Assembly: GCA_050011815.1 (NCBI GenBank)
Contig: JBEKIJ010000006.1
Coordinates: forward strand, 62,001 to 126,000
Source of the DNA: Chersky-840 sp050011815
GTDB lineage: Bacteria; Actinomycetota; Acidimicrobiia; Acidimicrobiales; UBA8190
Direction of reading: 5' to 3'
Length of the DNA: 64,000 nucleotides
Shown: positions 44,161-53,254 of the stretch, piece after piece
How the letters are laid out: each line of letters opens with the position of its first letter
How positions within the stretch are numbered: the stretch's first letter is position 1
Position numbers and translations under genes: made by a program
Notes under the pieces: generated by a model
Seen by the model: the letters and a program-made list of their open reading frames with translations, nothing else
The model's database searches: none
What the model was told of the DNA's origin: nothing

Positions 44161-44199
44161 GTCCCGGGGCGGGGTCCCGGGGCGGGGCCCCGGGGCGGC
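44161..44199. repeat. Three tandem copies of a 13-bp GC-rich unit
   Basis: The unit GTCCCGGGGCGGG occurs twice exactly and a third time with two changes. It lies upstream of the RodZ-like gene. It may be a replication-slippage array. No function is evident. Confidence 0.7.
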
Positions 44200-44310
44200 G
44201 GATCGGCCGGGTGGGACCGGTCCAGGATGGCGTCCGACGCGCCGATGACACCTGAAGGTCCGGATTCGGGACTGCGCAGTACGATTTGGGGGGCCATAGG
44301 GAGGGCACAC

Positions 44311-45447
44311 GTGGTAACCGCAGCCGGTGACAGGAGGATGCGGCGACGCGAGAGACGACGCCAGCAACCGGGCTCGACGCCCGCGGACGTCGGCACCGCC
44401 CTGCGCCAGGGGCGCGAGGCGGCGGAGCTGGGCCTGACCGAGATCCAGGACCGCATCGGCGTCCCCGGAACCCAGCTCGAAGCCCTCGAGGCGGGGGACC
44501 TGTCCCGCTTCCCCGACCTCCGGTCCGCCGAGATGGCGGTGAAGCGCTACAGCGACCTCGTCCAGCTCGACCCCCAACCCTTCGTCGGCGTGCTGGCCGA
44601 GCACTGGGGGACCTCTCTCGCCGGCTTTCCCGACGACCACCGTCCCCCGGTCAGCGCCGCCAACGGGGCGGCGGCGACGGCGACGGGCGCGTATCTCACG
44701 GTGGGGCCGGCCGCGACCGGCCACCTGAGCCGCTACCCCGGTGACGGAACCCATCTCCGTGCCTTCACCCAGACCGATGAGGTCCCCGGCGTGCGCCGGA
44801 CCGCTCCTCCCCCCGGCGACGACCTCGCCGGCAACGGCCACGGCGGGAACGGGTCGCTACACGTCACCGGCTCCTTTCCCGCCGTGCCGGGCGTCTACGC
44901 CGTGGGCCGGTCCGCACCCTGGATCCTGCGGGCCGCCATCTGGTTGACCGTCTCCCTGCTCGTGATCGCGCTGGCGGCGCTGGCCGTCGAGCACTACCAA
45001 CCCCAGTTGCTGGCCGACATCCATCTGGTCCACCACACCGGGACCACGACAGAGACGACAGCAGGCTCCTCGTCCACCGGCGGCTCCTCGTCCACCGGCG
45101 GCACCCCGGCCCGTCCGGCGCACTCCTCGGTCGTGACCCTGACCGACACCGGGGTGGGCAGCGCCACGGTCTCGGTGCGCGCCGCGAGCTACACCGTGGT
45201 GGTGGCGGCATGGGCGCCGTGCTGGACGGTGGTGCACTCCCCCCAGAGCTTCTCGCCCATCTTCGCCGCCACGCTGCCCGGCGGTCAGGTCAAGGAGTTC
45301 AACCCCGCCAACGGCCAGCTCTCGGTGAGCATGAGCGCCTCCCTCGTCACGGTGCAGGTGAAGGTGGGGGGCAAGGCGGTGCCGGGGTTCTTGTTCAAAC
45401 CCCCGTCGGTCCCCTTCACCCTCAACTTCGACTCCACCACCACCTGA
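44311..45447 (+). CDS. RodZ-like membrane-anchored helix-turn-helix protein
   Basis: A 378-residue protein with a cytoplasmic HTH_25-type domain (GTALRQGREAAELGLTEIQDRIGV to about residue 95), a Gly/Pro/Thr-rich linker, one transmembrane helix (residues 204-226, LRAAIWLTVSLLVIALAALAV), a Ser-Thr-Gly linker with a repeated SSSTGG, and an extracytoplasmic DUF4115-like beta domain. This is the architecture of RodZ proteins, which link MreB-type cytoskeleton to cell-wall growth. The GTG at 44311 is chosen because GGGAGGG stands 6 bases upstream; an ATG at 44338 is possible. Confidence 0.85.
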   Translation: MVTAAGDRRMRRRERRRQQPGSTPADVGTALRQGREAAELGLTEIQDRIGVPGTQLEALEAGDLSRFPDLRSAEMAVKRYSDLVQLDPQPFVGVLAEHWGTSLAGFPDDHRPPVSAANGAAATATGAYLTVGPAATGHLSRYPGDGTHLRAFTQTDEVPGVRRTAPPPGDDLAGNGHGGNGSLHVTGSFPAVPGVYAVGRSAPWILRAAIWLTVSLLVIALAALAVEHYQPQLLADIHLVHHTGTTTETTAGSSSTGGSSSTGGTPARPAHSSVVTLTDTGVGSATVSVRAASYTVVVAAWAPCWTVVHSPQSFSPIFAATLPGGQVKEFNPANGQLSVSMSASLVTVQVKVGGKAVPGFLFKPPSVPFTLNFDSTTT

Positions 45448-45454
45448 GGGCGGA

Positions 45455-46048
45455 TCAGACCAGTCGGGTGTGGGGGACCGAGCTGACCTGACCGAGGTCG
45501 CGGATCTCTCGCACCGCAGGCACCGGGTTCGGGTCCGAGAACAGTCGGTCGTCTCCGTAGTCGGCGGGTCGGCCCGTGGCGTCGAGCGTCCACCACGACG
45601 CCTCGAGGGCGATGCCGTTGGGATCGGTGAAGTAGATCGAGTGGATGAACCCGTGGTCCACCACATCGGTCACCTCGCATGCCGCGGACTTGAGGCGGTC
45701 GCGTAGTTCGAGGAGGGCGTGCTCGTCGGGAAGGTTGAACGACAGGTGGTCGAACTGCACCGCCCGGGGGTCGGGCACACCGGCGGGCTTGGCGAAGCGG
45801 TCCACGGGGATGCCGGTGTACTCGAAGAAGGCCACGGTGTTCTGGGCCCCGAACTCGAAGAAGTAGTGCCGGAACTGCGGTGTGCCGATGGTCGCCACCA
45901 GCCGGGCCCCGAGCACGCCGTGATAGAAGCGCACGGTCGCGTCCATGTCGTCGGTGATGAGGGCCAGGTGGTTGATCCCCCGCCACCGGGGGCCCTCGTC
46001 GTCGTGGGTCTCGAGATCGTGGGTCTCGACATCGTGGGTCTCGGTCAT
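45455..46048 (-). CDS. VOC-family (glyoxalase/dioxygenase fold) protein
   Basis: A 197-residue protein of the vicinal-oxygen-chelate superfamily: an N-terminal module with the metal-type histidine in GINHLALITDDMDATVRFY and a C-terminal module with VQFDHLSFNL and YFTDPNGIALEAS, where His and Glu would complete the metal site. It may be a dioxygenase, isomerase or lyase. The first 15 residues consist of a threefold ETHD repeat encoded by 15-bp DNA repeats. GGGGAGGAT precedes the ATG. Confidence 0.87.
   Translation of the reverse strand: MTETHDVETHDLETHDDEGPRWRGINHLALITDDMDATVRFYHGVLGARLVATIGTPQFRHYFFEFGAQNTVAFFEYTGIPVDRFAKPAGVPDPRAVQFDHLSFNLPDEHALLELRDRLKSAACEVTDVVDHGFIHSIYFTDPNGIALEASWWTLDATGRPADYGDDRLFSDPNPVPAVREIRDLGQVSSVPHTRLV
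46001..46045. repeat. Three copies of a 15-bp repeat encoding ETHD-type pentapeptides
   Basis: The unit ATCGTGGGTCTCGAC is repeated three times with few changes at the extreme 5' end of the VOC gene (minus strand). It gives a tail with alternating His and acidic residues that could bind metal, though simple slippage is enough to explain it. Confidence 0.75.
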
Positions 46049-46133
46049 GGTCGATCCTCCCCGCCCCGTGCAGGCATCGTGCTCTTCCTACGCTAACGGC
46101 CCCCGTCGTTTCCAGGGGCCCCGGCGCCGGCGA

Positions 46134-46535
46134 TCAGCGCTGCTCGGGATAGAGCGAGGGGTCCTCGAGCGGCAACCGCAGCCACTGGATCATCTGCCGC
46201 AGTTGGCCGTAGGCGTCGAGCCGGGCCTGGGTCGAGCCCTCTTCCTCGGCCCGCTCGATCGGCTCCCACAGGCGATGGACCATGGTGGGCCCGAGCTCGA
46301 GAAGGCCTCCGCTGCCACCGGTGGCGTACTTGGCCAAGACGTAGTGCACGAGGGCCCCCACGGGCACCCCGACGTTCTGGCTCAGGGTGCGGATCGTGAC
46401 CATGGGGTCGACGGGCGCGTAGAGCGCCACGTCGGTTTTGAAGTTGGCGTCGGGGTCGTCGTCGGCCCACGGGCCGGCATAGGGCTCGAGCTCGATGCTG
46501 TCCCGAGCAGAAGGGTCGGCGGCGGCGGCGCTCAT
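46134..46535 (-). CDS. Conserved hypothetical protein
   Basis: A 133-residue soluble protein with an acidic N-terminus (DSIELEPYAGPWADDDPDANFK) and a helical part (PMVTIRTLSQNVGVPVGALVHYVLAKYATGG, then LRQMIQWLRLPLEDPSLYP). It resembles a small actinobacterial family of unknown function; I do not recognise a catalytic or DNA-binding motif with confidence, although the central segment could be a helix-turn-helix. ATG after AGGATGGGG. It ends 85 bp upstream of the VOC gene. Confidence 0.7.
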   Translation of the reverse strand: MSAAAADPSARDSIELEPYAGPWADDDPDANFKTDVALYAPVDPMVTIRTLSQNVGVPVGALVHYVLAKYATGGSGGLLELGPTMVHRLWEPIERAEEEGSTQARLDAYGQLRQMIQWLRLPLEDPSLYPEQR

Positions 46536-46578
46536 GACCCCATCCTGCCGGAATGTCCCGGGCCCGACTCCCGCGCCG

Positions 46579-49227
46579 CTAGGCGGAGCCGGCCCGGTCG
46601 CCTGTCGTGTCCTCGGGGGCCGGACCGGCGTGCTCGTGGTCGACGATGGTGGCACCGGGATCGGTCTCTGTCGGCAGGGGCGCGCTGGCCGACAGGGACA
46701 GCGCGTTGGCGTCGTCGAGGATCGTGACCCCGAGGCCTTCGGCCGGCCCGGCGAGCACACCGGCCGCCACGGCACCGCCCGACACCGATCCCAGGCTCGC
46801 CAGCGTGCTCACGGCGACCTTGGCGGACCGGGACCGCCCCGGTCGGGGGACCTTGATCTTGGTCAACTCGTCGGCATGCAGCGCGGTCAGCACCGCCTCG
46901 ATCGCTTCGCTGTCGAGCTCCGACGGCCACTGGCGGTCCAACATGATCGTCTCCAGCAGCGCTTCGAGGCGGGCGGGGGAGATGCCCGAGATCGGGAGCG
47001 GAACGGCGACGACCTCGCGTCCCCATTCGGTGAACACCGTGGCCGGATTGCGCATGAGGTCCACGATCTCCTCCGCCGGGAGCGGGGGGCTGAACCGGAA
47101 ACCCTGCACCTGGTCACACCCATGGGAGTCGAGGAACTGGAGCTGGTCGTCGGTCTCGACCCCCTCGGCCACGACCACCAGGTCGAGGCTGTGGGCCAGG
47201 GCGATGACCGCACCCACGATGGAGTTGCCACTGGCCTCGCCGTCGATCCGCTGGATGAAGGACCGATCGATCTTGATGGCGTCGATCGGCATCTCGGCCA
47301 GATACGTGAGCGCGCTGTACCCCGTCCCGAAGTCGTCGATCGAGCAGCGCACTCCGAGTGCCCGCAACTCGTTGAGGCTGGCGACCACCTCGTCCACGCG
47401 CTCCATGAGCACGCTCTCGGTCACCTCGAGCTCGAGCAACGAGGGATCGAGCCCGGTCTTCTTGAGCACCCGGGTGACCATCTCCACCACGGGCTGATGG
47501 GCGAACTGACGCGGGGAGAGGTTCACCGCCACCGGTATCGCGGGCAGGCCCTGCTCCTGCCAGCCCTGGGCCTGGCGACAGGCGACGTCCAACACCCATT
47601 CGCCCAGGGTGGCGACGAGACTGGTCTCCTCGGCCAGCGGGATGAACGCCCACGGGGGGATGAAGCCCAAGCTGGGGTGGCGCCACCGCGCCAAGGCCTC
47701 CACGCCGACGATGTCGCCGCTGGCCATGGACAGCTTGGGCTGGTAGTGCACGGCGAGCCGACCACACTCGACCGCCGCCCGGAGGCTGTCCTCGAGCGCA
47801 TACCGCAACCGCGCCCGCGCGCTCATACCGGAATCGAAGACCTGATACGTGTTTCGCCCCGCCGCCTTGGCTTGGTACATGGCGGTGTCGGCGTGCTTGA
47901 GGAGGGTGTCGGCGTCGGCACCGTCCCACGGGGACACCGCCACACCGATGCTGGCCTTGACCGTCAGCTGTCGCCCGCCGACGCTGAAGGGATCTTCGAA
48001 CCGATCGAGGAGCCGCTCGGCGAAGTCGACGACCTGTCCGTCCTTCCTCCCGCTGTCGGGGATGAGGAAGGTGAACTCGTCCCCGCCGAACCGGGCCAGG
48101 GTGTCGTGCTCCCGAAGACAGCCCTGGAGCCGCTTGACGACGGCTTTGAGGAGCTCGTTGCCCACGGCGTGGCCCAGACTGTCGTTGATGTCCTTGAACC
48201 GGTCGAGGTCCAAGAACATGACCGAGACCGCACTGTTGGTCTTGTCGGCCTGCACCAGGGCGTGCTGCAGCCGGTCCTCGAAGAGCAGGCGGTTGCACAC
48301 ACCGGTCAACGAATCGTGCTGGGCCCGGTATTCGGCCGCGGCGTGGGTGAAGACCTGGTGCAAGAGGTACAGGACCAACAGCGACGGCAACAGGGTCGAG
48401 CCGATGACCAGTGCCGTCTGGTGCTCGGAGATGCCCAGGATGGACTGGACACTGAGCACGGCGGGCACCACCAGCCCCACCGCCACGAGCACCGCCACCC
48501 GCAACCCGTGCGGGCGCACCGAGCGCAGGGGCACCGGGTCGAACGTCGCCCGGTGGGAACGGTGCATGAACGCCGCCGCCCACAAACACGCCCCGACCAG
48601 GGCCATGACCCCGCCGAGCCTCGACGACGGGGCGGCACCCGAGAGCGCCTGTGCCGCGTAGATGCCGTTGGCGGCGAGGAGGCAGCACATCCCCCCGATG
48701 AGGAAGCGGTAGCTGGCGGGATGGCGCTCGGTCAGCGAGACCAGGCTGCAGACGAGCCAGAGAAGGACGAGGTCGAGCAACGGCGCCAGGATCGCCGGCA
48801 CCTGGTGCCCGGGGTGCCACCCGTGAGAGGGGACGACGACGAGCGCCAGGATGACGAACCCGAGCCCCATGGTGGAGAGCAGTGCCTCGGCCAACGAGTC
48901 CGACGACCGTTCGGGAAGCCGTTGATGGATGAGCGAGACGAGCCCGACGATGGCGAGGAGATCGCCGGCGGTGTTCATGATCATGGGAACGCCGTTCTGC
49001 GTCGGCGGCCCACCCCCGTGCAGGGCGTGGACGAGGTCCCCGGCCATGAGGCACACGACCCCGGCCCCGAGGTACAGCCCGGCCGAGCGTCGGGGTCCCC
49101 GGTTGAGGCTGCGGCTCGACCACAGGCCGTAGGCGACAGCCGCGCCCACGAACACGGCGACCACGGCGGCGTCGATCGCGGGGTCGAGCACCTCCGCCCC
49201 GATGCCACCCACGAGACCGGCGTCCAT
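46579..49227 (-). CDS. Membrane-bound GGDEF-EAL protein (c-di-GMP cyclase/phosphodiesterase)
   Basis: An 882-residue protein. The N-terminal 280 residues contain about eight hydrophobic helices, a MASE-like sensor. A GGDEF domain follows with an intact RFGGDEF active site, then an EAL domain with VEALARW, DDFGTGYS and VAEGVETDDQL, all expected for activity. About 150 C-terminal residues (from ATVFTEWGREVV) form an uncharacterised extension ending in a Pro/Asp/Thr-rich tail. The ATG at 49227 is used; a GTG at 49260 would add 11 residues. It is divergent from a second GGDEF-EAL gene. Confidence 0.92.
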   Translation of the reverse strand: MDAGLVGGIGAEVLDPAIDAAVVAVFVGAAVAYGLWSSRSLNRGPRRSAGLYLGAGVVCLMAGDLVHALHGGGPPTQNGVPMIMNTAGDLLAIVGLVSLIHQRLPERSSDSLAEALLSTMGLGFVILALVVVPSHGWHPGHQVPAILAPLLDLVLLWLVCSLVSLTERHPASYRFLIGGMCCLLAANGIYAAQALSGAAPSSRLGGVMALVGACLWAAAFMHRSHRATFDPVPLRSVRPHGLRVAVLVAVGLVVPAVLSVQSILGISEHQTALVIGSTLLPSLLVLYLLHQVFTHAAAEYRAQHDSLTGVCNRLLFEDRLQHALVQADKTNSAVSVMFLDLDRFKDINDSLGHAVGNELLKAVVKRLQGCLREHDTLARFGGDEFTFLIPDSGRKDGQVVDFAERLLDRFEDPFSVGGRQLTVKASIGVAVSPWDGADADTLLKHADTAMYQAKAAGRNTYQVFDSGMSARARLRYALEDSLRAAVECGRLAVHYQPKLSMASGDIVGVEALARWRHPSLGFIPPWAFIPLAEETSLVATLGEWVLDVACRQAQGWQEQGLPAIPVAVNLSPRQFAHQPVVEMVTRVLKKTGLDPSLLELEVTESVLMERVDEVVASLNELRALGVRCSIDDFGTGYSALTYLAEMPIDAIKIDRSFIQRIDGEASGNSIVGAVIALAHSLDLVVVAEGVETDDQLQFLDSHGCDQVQGFRFSPPLPAEEIVDLMRNPATVFTEWGREVVAVPLPISGISPARLEALLETIMLDRQWPSELDSEAIEAVLTALHADELTKIKVPRPGRSRSAKVAVSTLASLGSVSGGAVAAGVLAGPAEGLGVTILDDANALSLSASAPLPTETDPGATIVDHEHAGPAPEDTTGDRAGSA

Positions 49228-49741
49228 CACGATCGACCCGGCCCCGCGCCGGCGGCCCACCCCCGCCTGACACCCATGGAGGTCAGCCGCGCCTCCCCGC
49301 CGTCACAGCCGCCCTGCTTCTCGCGTAGTAGGTGCCGCTGCCACGACAACACGTCTTCCGCCCCTCACGTTGGCTGACAACTCGTCGACGGGCGCGTCTC
49401 TCAGCACCTCTGGGTCTGTTTCGGCGTCGATCGGTCCGGCCTTGAGCCTGGCCCAGGGCACCGGCGGGGTGGCCGGTCCGCTCCGATGACCCCCGGGGCT
49501 CCCGCCCACCGAGCCCACCACGGGCGGGACCCCTCGAGCGATGTGACCTCCTCGGCGAGGGGTTGGGCGGCTGTTGGCATGCCCCTCGCCTGGGGCGTGT
49601 GCAGCGCGGCTCCAGCCGAGGTCGCTTCCTGCCGATAGCAGGAGAGGACCCCTGAGGGACGCTCAGTTGGCCGGACGATCCTGGCGACGTTCGCGCCGTA
49701 CCGACTCGGCGCCAACTTTTCGGCCAACCGAGGGGGGCGTC
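49228..49741. other. 514-bp intergenic region between two divergent GGDEF-EAL genes
   Basis: No convincing coding frame was seen. The right-hand third holds three successive stem-loops (see separate entry) in front of the plus-strand gene. The left part contains no recognised motif. The c-di-GMP riboswitch consensus elements (such as GACGCAAAGCC) were not found. Confidence 0.55.
49627..49728 (+). promoter_or_regulatory. Structured mRNA leader with three stem-loops
   Basis: Three hairpins lie in series: TCCTGC-CGATA-GCAGGA (49627-49643), CTGAG-GGACG-CTCAG (49652-49666), and a long one closed by GTTGGCCG/CGGCCAAC (49666-49673 with 49721-49728). The last shares base 49666 with the second, so the two compete slightly. 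The AGGGGGG ribosome-binding site begins 3 bases after the last stem. The layout suggests a cis-regulatory RNA, not assignable to a known class by eye. Confidence 0.5.
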
Positions 49742-52700
49742 ATGTCCAACACCCGCGCCGTCCACCGGCCAGACACGACCATCGAAAGCCCGTCGGGGCT
49801 CGAGGGCGATGTTCGACTCCGGGGCCGCACGCCGGCCGACTTGCTGACGCTGCTCGAGACGCTGCGGGCCCAAGCACCGGTCGGGCTCGGATTCGTCGAC
49901 CGCGACTTCCGATTCCTCGATCTCAACGACCGGTTGGCGGCGATGACGGGAGCCGCCGTGGCCCACCAGCTGGCCCGGACCGTGGCCGAGGTCGTCCCCG
50001 AGCTCTGGACGCAGCTCGAGCCCCTCTACCACCACGTGCTCCGGTCCGGTGAAGCCCTCCTCGAGGTCGAGGTCCACGGCCCCGACGCGGCCGGGGTCGT
50101 TCCCGCCCGGTACTGGTCGACGAGCCTCTACCCCGTGTCGCTCGACGACGACACCGTCGGCATCGGCATGGTCGTGGCGGACATCGCCGACACCAAGGCG
50201 GCGGAACGGGCCTTGCGGTTCCAGGCTGACATCCTCGCCGCGGTGGACCAGGCCATCATCGCCACCGACGCCGCCGGGGTGGTCATCTACTGGAACCGCG
50301 CCGCCGAGCAGCTCTACGGCTGGTCCGGTGCCGACGCCATCGGGCAGCGCTCCCACGACCTCTTCTCCTCGGAGGAGACCGAAGATCAAGCCCGGGCGAT
50401 CCTGCAGGCCATGCGCCGCGGCCGGTTCTGGTCGGGTGACTACTGGGTGAGACACCGCGATGGGAGCAGGTTCCCCGTGTACGTGAGCAACACGCCGGTC
50501 TTCGACGACGGCGGACGGTTGACGGCGGTCATCGGCGTGTCGGTCGACCTCACCGAGCGCAGGACCGCCGAGGACACCCGCAGGGAGCTCTCCGCCATCG
50601 TCGAAGGATCGGGTGACGCCATCTTCGGTTCGACCATCGACGGGACGGTCACGAGCTGGAACTCCGCAGCCGAACGACTCTTCGGGTACAGCGCCCGGGA
50701 GATGATCGGCGGACCCGTCTCGGTGTTGACGCCCGACGACAAGTTGGCTGAGCAGACCGAGCGCCTGGCCCGGCTCTCCGCCGGCGGCCCCCCCGAGCAC
50801 CTCGAAACCATGCGTCGCCGGAAGGACGGCAGCGTGGTCGAGGTGCTCATCGCGGCGTCGACGACCACCGACGAGGCGGGCACGGTGGTGGGTCACTCCG
50901 TGATCGCCCACGACATCACCGAGCGCCGCGAGGAGCAGGTGGCGCTGGAGGCCAGCCGTTCTCGCCTCGCCGAGGCCCAGCGGACCGCGCACATGGGGAG
51001 CTACGAGTTCGATGTGCGAACCGGCGCGCTCACGTGGTCGGAGGAGTACTACCGGCTCCTGGGGCTCGATCCCGCCGGCGACACCACGCCCGGACTGTTC
51101 TTCTCGCTGGTGCATCCCGACGACGCTCGTGGCGTGGCCAACGTGTGGGCCGATGCCACCGAACGGGGAGAGGCGTTCGACTTCGTCTGTCGCATCGTCC
51201 TCGCCGGCGCCGGGGAGCGCTGGGTCCGCTCCCGAGGGGTACCGGAATGGGCCGAGGACGGCAGTTTGGTCAAGGTGGTCGGCACCTTGATGGACGAGAC
51301 CGAATGGGCCGAGGCCGAGCAGGTACGCAGAGCGGCCGAGACCCGTTTCGAGATCGGATTCGAGCAGTCTGCCATCGGCACCATCATCGCCGACACCAAG
51401 GGGATCCCCATGAGGGTGAACACGGCGGCCTGCGCCTTGCTCGGTCGGCCGTCGGAACAACTCGTCGGGCGCTACATGGGCGAGTACACCCATCCCGACG
51501 ATGTCCCTCTGGCCGAGGCCGTGCTGGGCAGAGTGGCGGGCGGGCACGACACCTACAAAGACGAACGGCGCTTCATCCGCCCCGACGGGTCGGTGGTGTG
51601 GGCGTCGTCGCACGTCACCTTGGTGCGCAGCGAGGGGGGAGAGGGCCAGTACTACTTCGTGCAGCTCGAGGATGTCACGGGGCGCAAGCTCATGGAGAAC
51701 GAGTTGGCCCACCAGGTCCTGCACGACTCGCTCACCTCCCTGCCCAACCGGACGCTGCTGACCGAACGCCTGGCCCATGGTCTGGCCGGGTCGAGGCGGC
51801 GCGACTCGAAGGTCGGCGTGATGTTCATCGACATCGATCATTTCAAGGTCGTCAACGACTCTCTGGGCCACACCTGCGGTGACGACCTCCTACGCCACGC
51901 CGCCATCCAGATCGCGGGAGCCATACGGCCCGGTGACACCGTGGCGCGCTTCGGAGGAGACGAATTCGTGGTCGTCTGTGACGACGTCACGGCCCGGGAG
52001 ACCGAACTGATCGCGGTGCGGGTCTTGGAGGCACTGAGCCGACCGTGTCGGATCGGAGGCCAGGAGATCAACATCACGGCCAGCCTCGGTGTCGCCGTCG
52101 CCGACGGGGCGGCGACACCCGAGAGCCTGCTGCGGGACTCCGACGCGGCGATGTACCGGGCCAAGGAGCGTGGCCGCGGTCGGATCGAGTTGTTCGACGA
52201 GGCACTGCGGTCCAAGGCCCGGCAAAGACTGGCCACCGCATCGGCGATGCACCGGGCCCTCGAGCGCGGCGAGTTCCTCATCCACTACCAACCCGTCGTG
52301 GACCTGTTCACGGGCGCCATGGTCAGTGCCGAGGCGCTCTTGCGGTGGCAGCACCCCGAGCGCGGTCTGGTCGGCCCCGACGAGTTCATTCCCCTCGCCG
52401 AAGAGACGGGCCTCATCATCCCGATCGGCGCCTGGGTGCTCGAACAGGCCTGCCGGCAGCTCGTGCAATGGCAGCGCGTCGACCCGACGATGTCGGTGGC
52501 CGTGAACTTCTCGGTGCGTCAGATGCTGGCGCCCGACGTCGCCGAGCTCGTGGGGGACGTGCTGGCCCGCACCGGCGCCCCCCCATCGGATCTGTGCCTG
52601 GAGCTGACCGAGAGCGTGTTCATGGGGGACATCGACTATTTCGCCAAGACCCTCACCGATCTCAAGACCCTGGGGGTGTGCCTGTCGGTCGACGACTTCG

Positions 52701-53005
52701 GCACCGGCTACTCGTCGCTCAGCTATCTCAAGCGCTTCCCCTTCGACGCGGTCAAGGTCGATCGGTCCTTCGTCGACGGGCTTGGTACCGATCCCCACGA
52801 CTCCGCCCTCGTCGCCGCCATCGTCGCCATGGCCGACACCCTCGATCTCGACGTCACCGCCGAGGGGGTCGAGACCTCGGGCCAGCTGGCCGATCTCAAG
52901 AAGCTCCGCTGCGAGCGGGCACAAGGGTTCTACTTGGCCCGCCCGATGGAGACCGGAGCGGTGACGCAACTCATCGTGGACGAGCACCGCTGGCCCGTCG
53001 ACTGA
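49742..53005 (+). CDS. Multi-PAS GGDEF-EAL protein (c-di-GMP turnover)
   Basis: A 1087-residue soluble signalling protein. Five PAS domains occupy about residues 30-650 (for example AVDQAIIATDAAGVVIYWN and EGSGDAIFGSTIDGTVTSWN). They are followed by a GGDEF domain with intact RFGGDEF (about residue 737) and an EAL domain with SAEALLRW (about 863), DDFGTGYSSLSYL and TAEGVETSGQL. Both enzymatic sites look functional. PAS domains may sense redox state, ligands or light. The ATG has AGGGGGG upstream behind a structured leader. Confidence 0.94.
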   Translation: MSNTRAVHRPDTTIESPSGLEGDVRLRGRTPADLLTLLETLRAQAPVGLGFVDRDFRFLDLNDRLAAMTGAAVAHQLARTVAEVVPELWTQLEPLYHHVLRSGEALLEVEVHGPDAAGVVPARYWSTSLYPVSLDDDTVGIGMVVADIADTKAAERALRFQADILAAVDQAIIATDAAGVVIYWNRAAEQLYGWSGADAIGQRSHDLFSSEETEDQARAILQAMRRGRFWSGDYWVRHRDGSRFPVYVSNTPVFDDGGRLTAVIGVSVDLTERRTAEDTRRELSAIVEGSGDAIFGSTIDGTVTSWNSAAERLFGYSAREMIGGPVSVLTPDDKLAEQTERLARLSAGGPPEHLETMRRRKDGSVVEVLIAASTTTDEAGTVVGHSVIAHDITERREEQVALEASRSRLAEAQRTAHMGSYEFDVRTGALTWSEEYYRLLGLDPAGDTTPGLFFSLVHPDDARGVANVWADATERGEAFDFVCRIVLAGAGERWVRSRGVPEWAEDGSLVKVVGTLMDETEWAEAEQVRRAAETRFEIGFEQSAIGTIIADTKGIPMRVNTAACALLGRPSEQLVGRYMGEYTHPDDVPLAEAVLGRVAGGHDTYKDERRFIRPDGSVVWASSHVTLVRSEGGEGQYYFVQLEDVTGRKLMENELAHQVLHDSLTSLPNRTLLTERLAHGLAGSRRRDSKVGVMFIDIDHFKVVNDSLGHTCGDDLLRHAAIQIAGAIRPGDTVARFGGDEFVVVCDDVTARETELIAVRVLEALSRPCRIGGQEINITASLGVAVADGAATPESLLRDSDAAMYRAKERGRGRIELFDEALRSKARQRLATASAMHRALERGEFLIHYQPVVDLFTGAMVSAEALLRWQHPERGLVGPDEFIPLAEETGLIIPIGAWVLEQACRQLVQWQRVDPTMSVAVNFSVRQMLAPDVAELVGDVLARTGAPPSDLCLELTESVFMGDIDYFAKTLTDLKTLGVCLSVDDFGTGYSSLSYLKRFPFDAVKVDRSFVDGLGTDPHDSALVAAIVAMADTLDLDVTAEGVETSGQLADLKKLRCERAQGFYLARPMETGAVTQLIVDEHRWPVD

Positions 53006-53139
53006 ACCGGTGCGGTCCTCACGGCCGACACGCCCGGGCGCGGTCGGCGCGCCACGGGGGATGGCCGAGTACCGATCGCATCGCACGAGCGCCCGCCAGA
53101 GGGCGGATCAGGGGAACCGAGCGGCCCTGAAATCGGGGC

Positions 53140-53156
53140 CTTTTCACTCGGAAAAG
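53140..53156 (+). terminator. Hairpin downstream of the PAS-GGDEF-EAL gene
   Basis: CTTTTC-ACTCG-GAAAAG can form a stem, with partial outer pairing of GGGCC and GGGCCC. It stands 135 bp after the stop and 98 bp before the phospholipase C start, without a T-tract. Confidence 0.35.
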
Positions 53157-53254
53157 CGGGCCCTGCATCGTCTGAATTGACTAGATCCGGAGGAGTTGGG
53201 CCCGGGACCGATCTTTTCGTGGTGTCGGGGAGCGGATCGTGTCACGATGCAGCG

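Larger units (their letters stand above)
43932..44310. other. Intergenic region between divergent P450 and RodZ-like genes
   Basis: The 379 bases hold the two tandem palindromes (44048-44081), a TAACGT -10 candidate for the P450 (minus strand, 44040-44035) and a 13-bp GC-rich tandem repeat (44161-44199). No further coding frame with family features was seen. Confidence 0.6.

Noticed and set aside
49283..49521. Small minus-strand open frame between the GGDEF-EAL genes
   Set aside because: It has no ribosome-binding site, an Arg/Ala/Gly-biased composition and no recognisable domain.
49228..49741. c-di-GMP riboswitch in front of a GGDEF-EAL gene
   Set aside because: Stem-loops exist, but the conserved GEMM elements are absent, so only an unassigned structured leader is reported.
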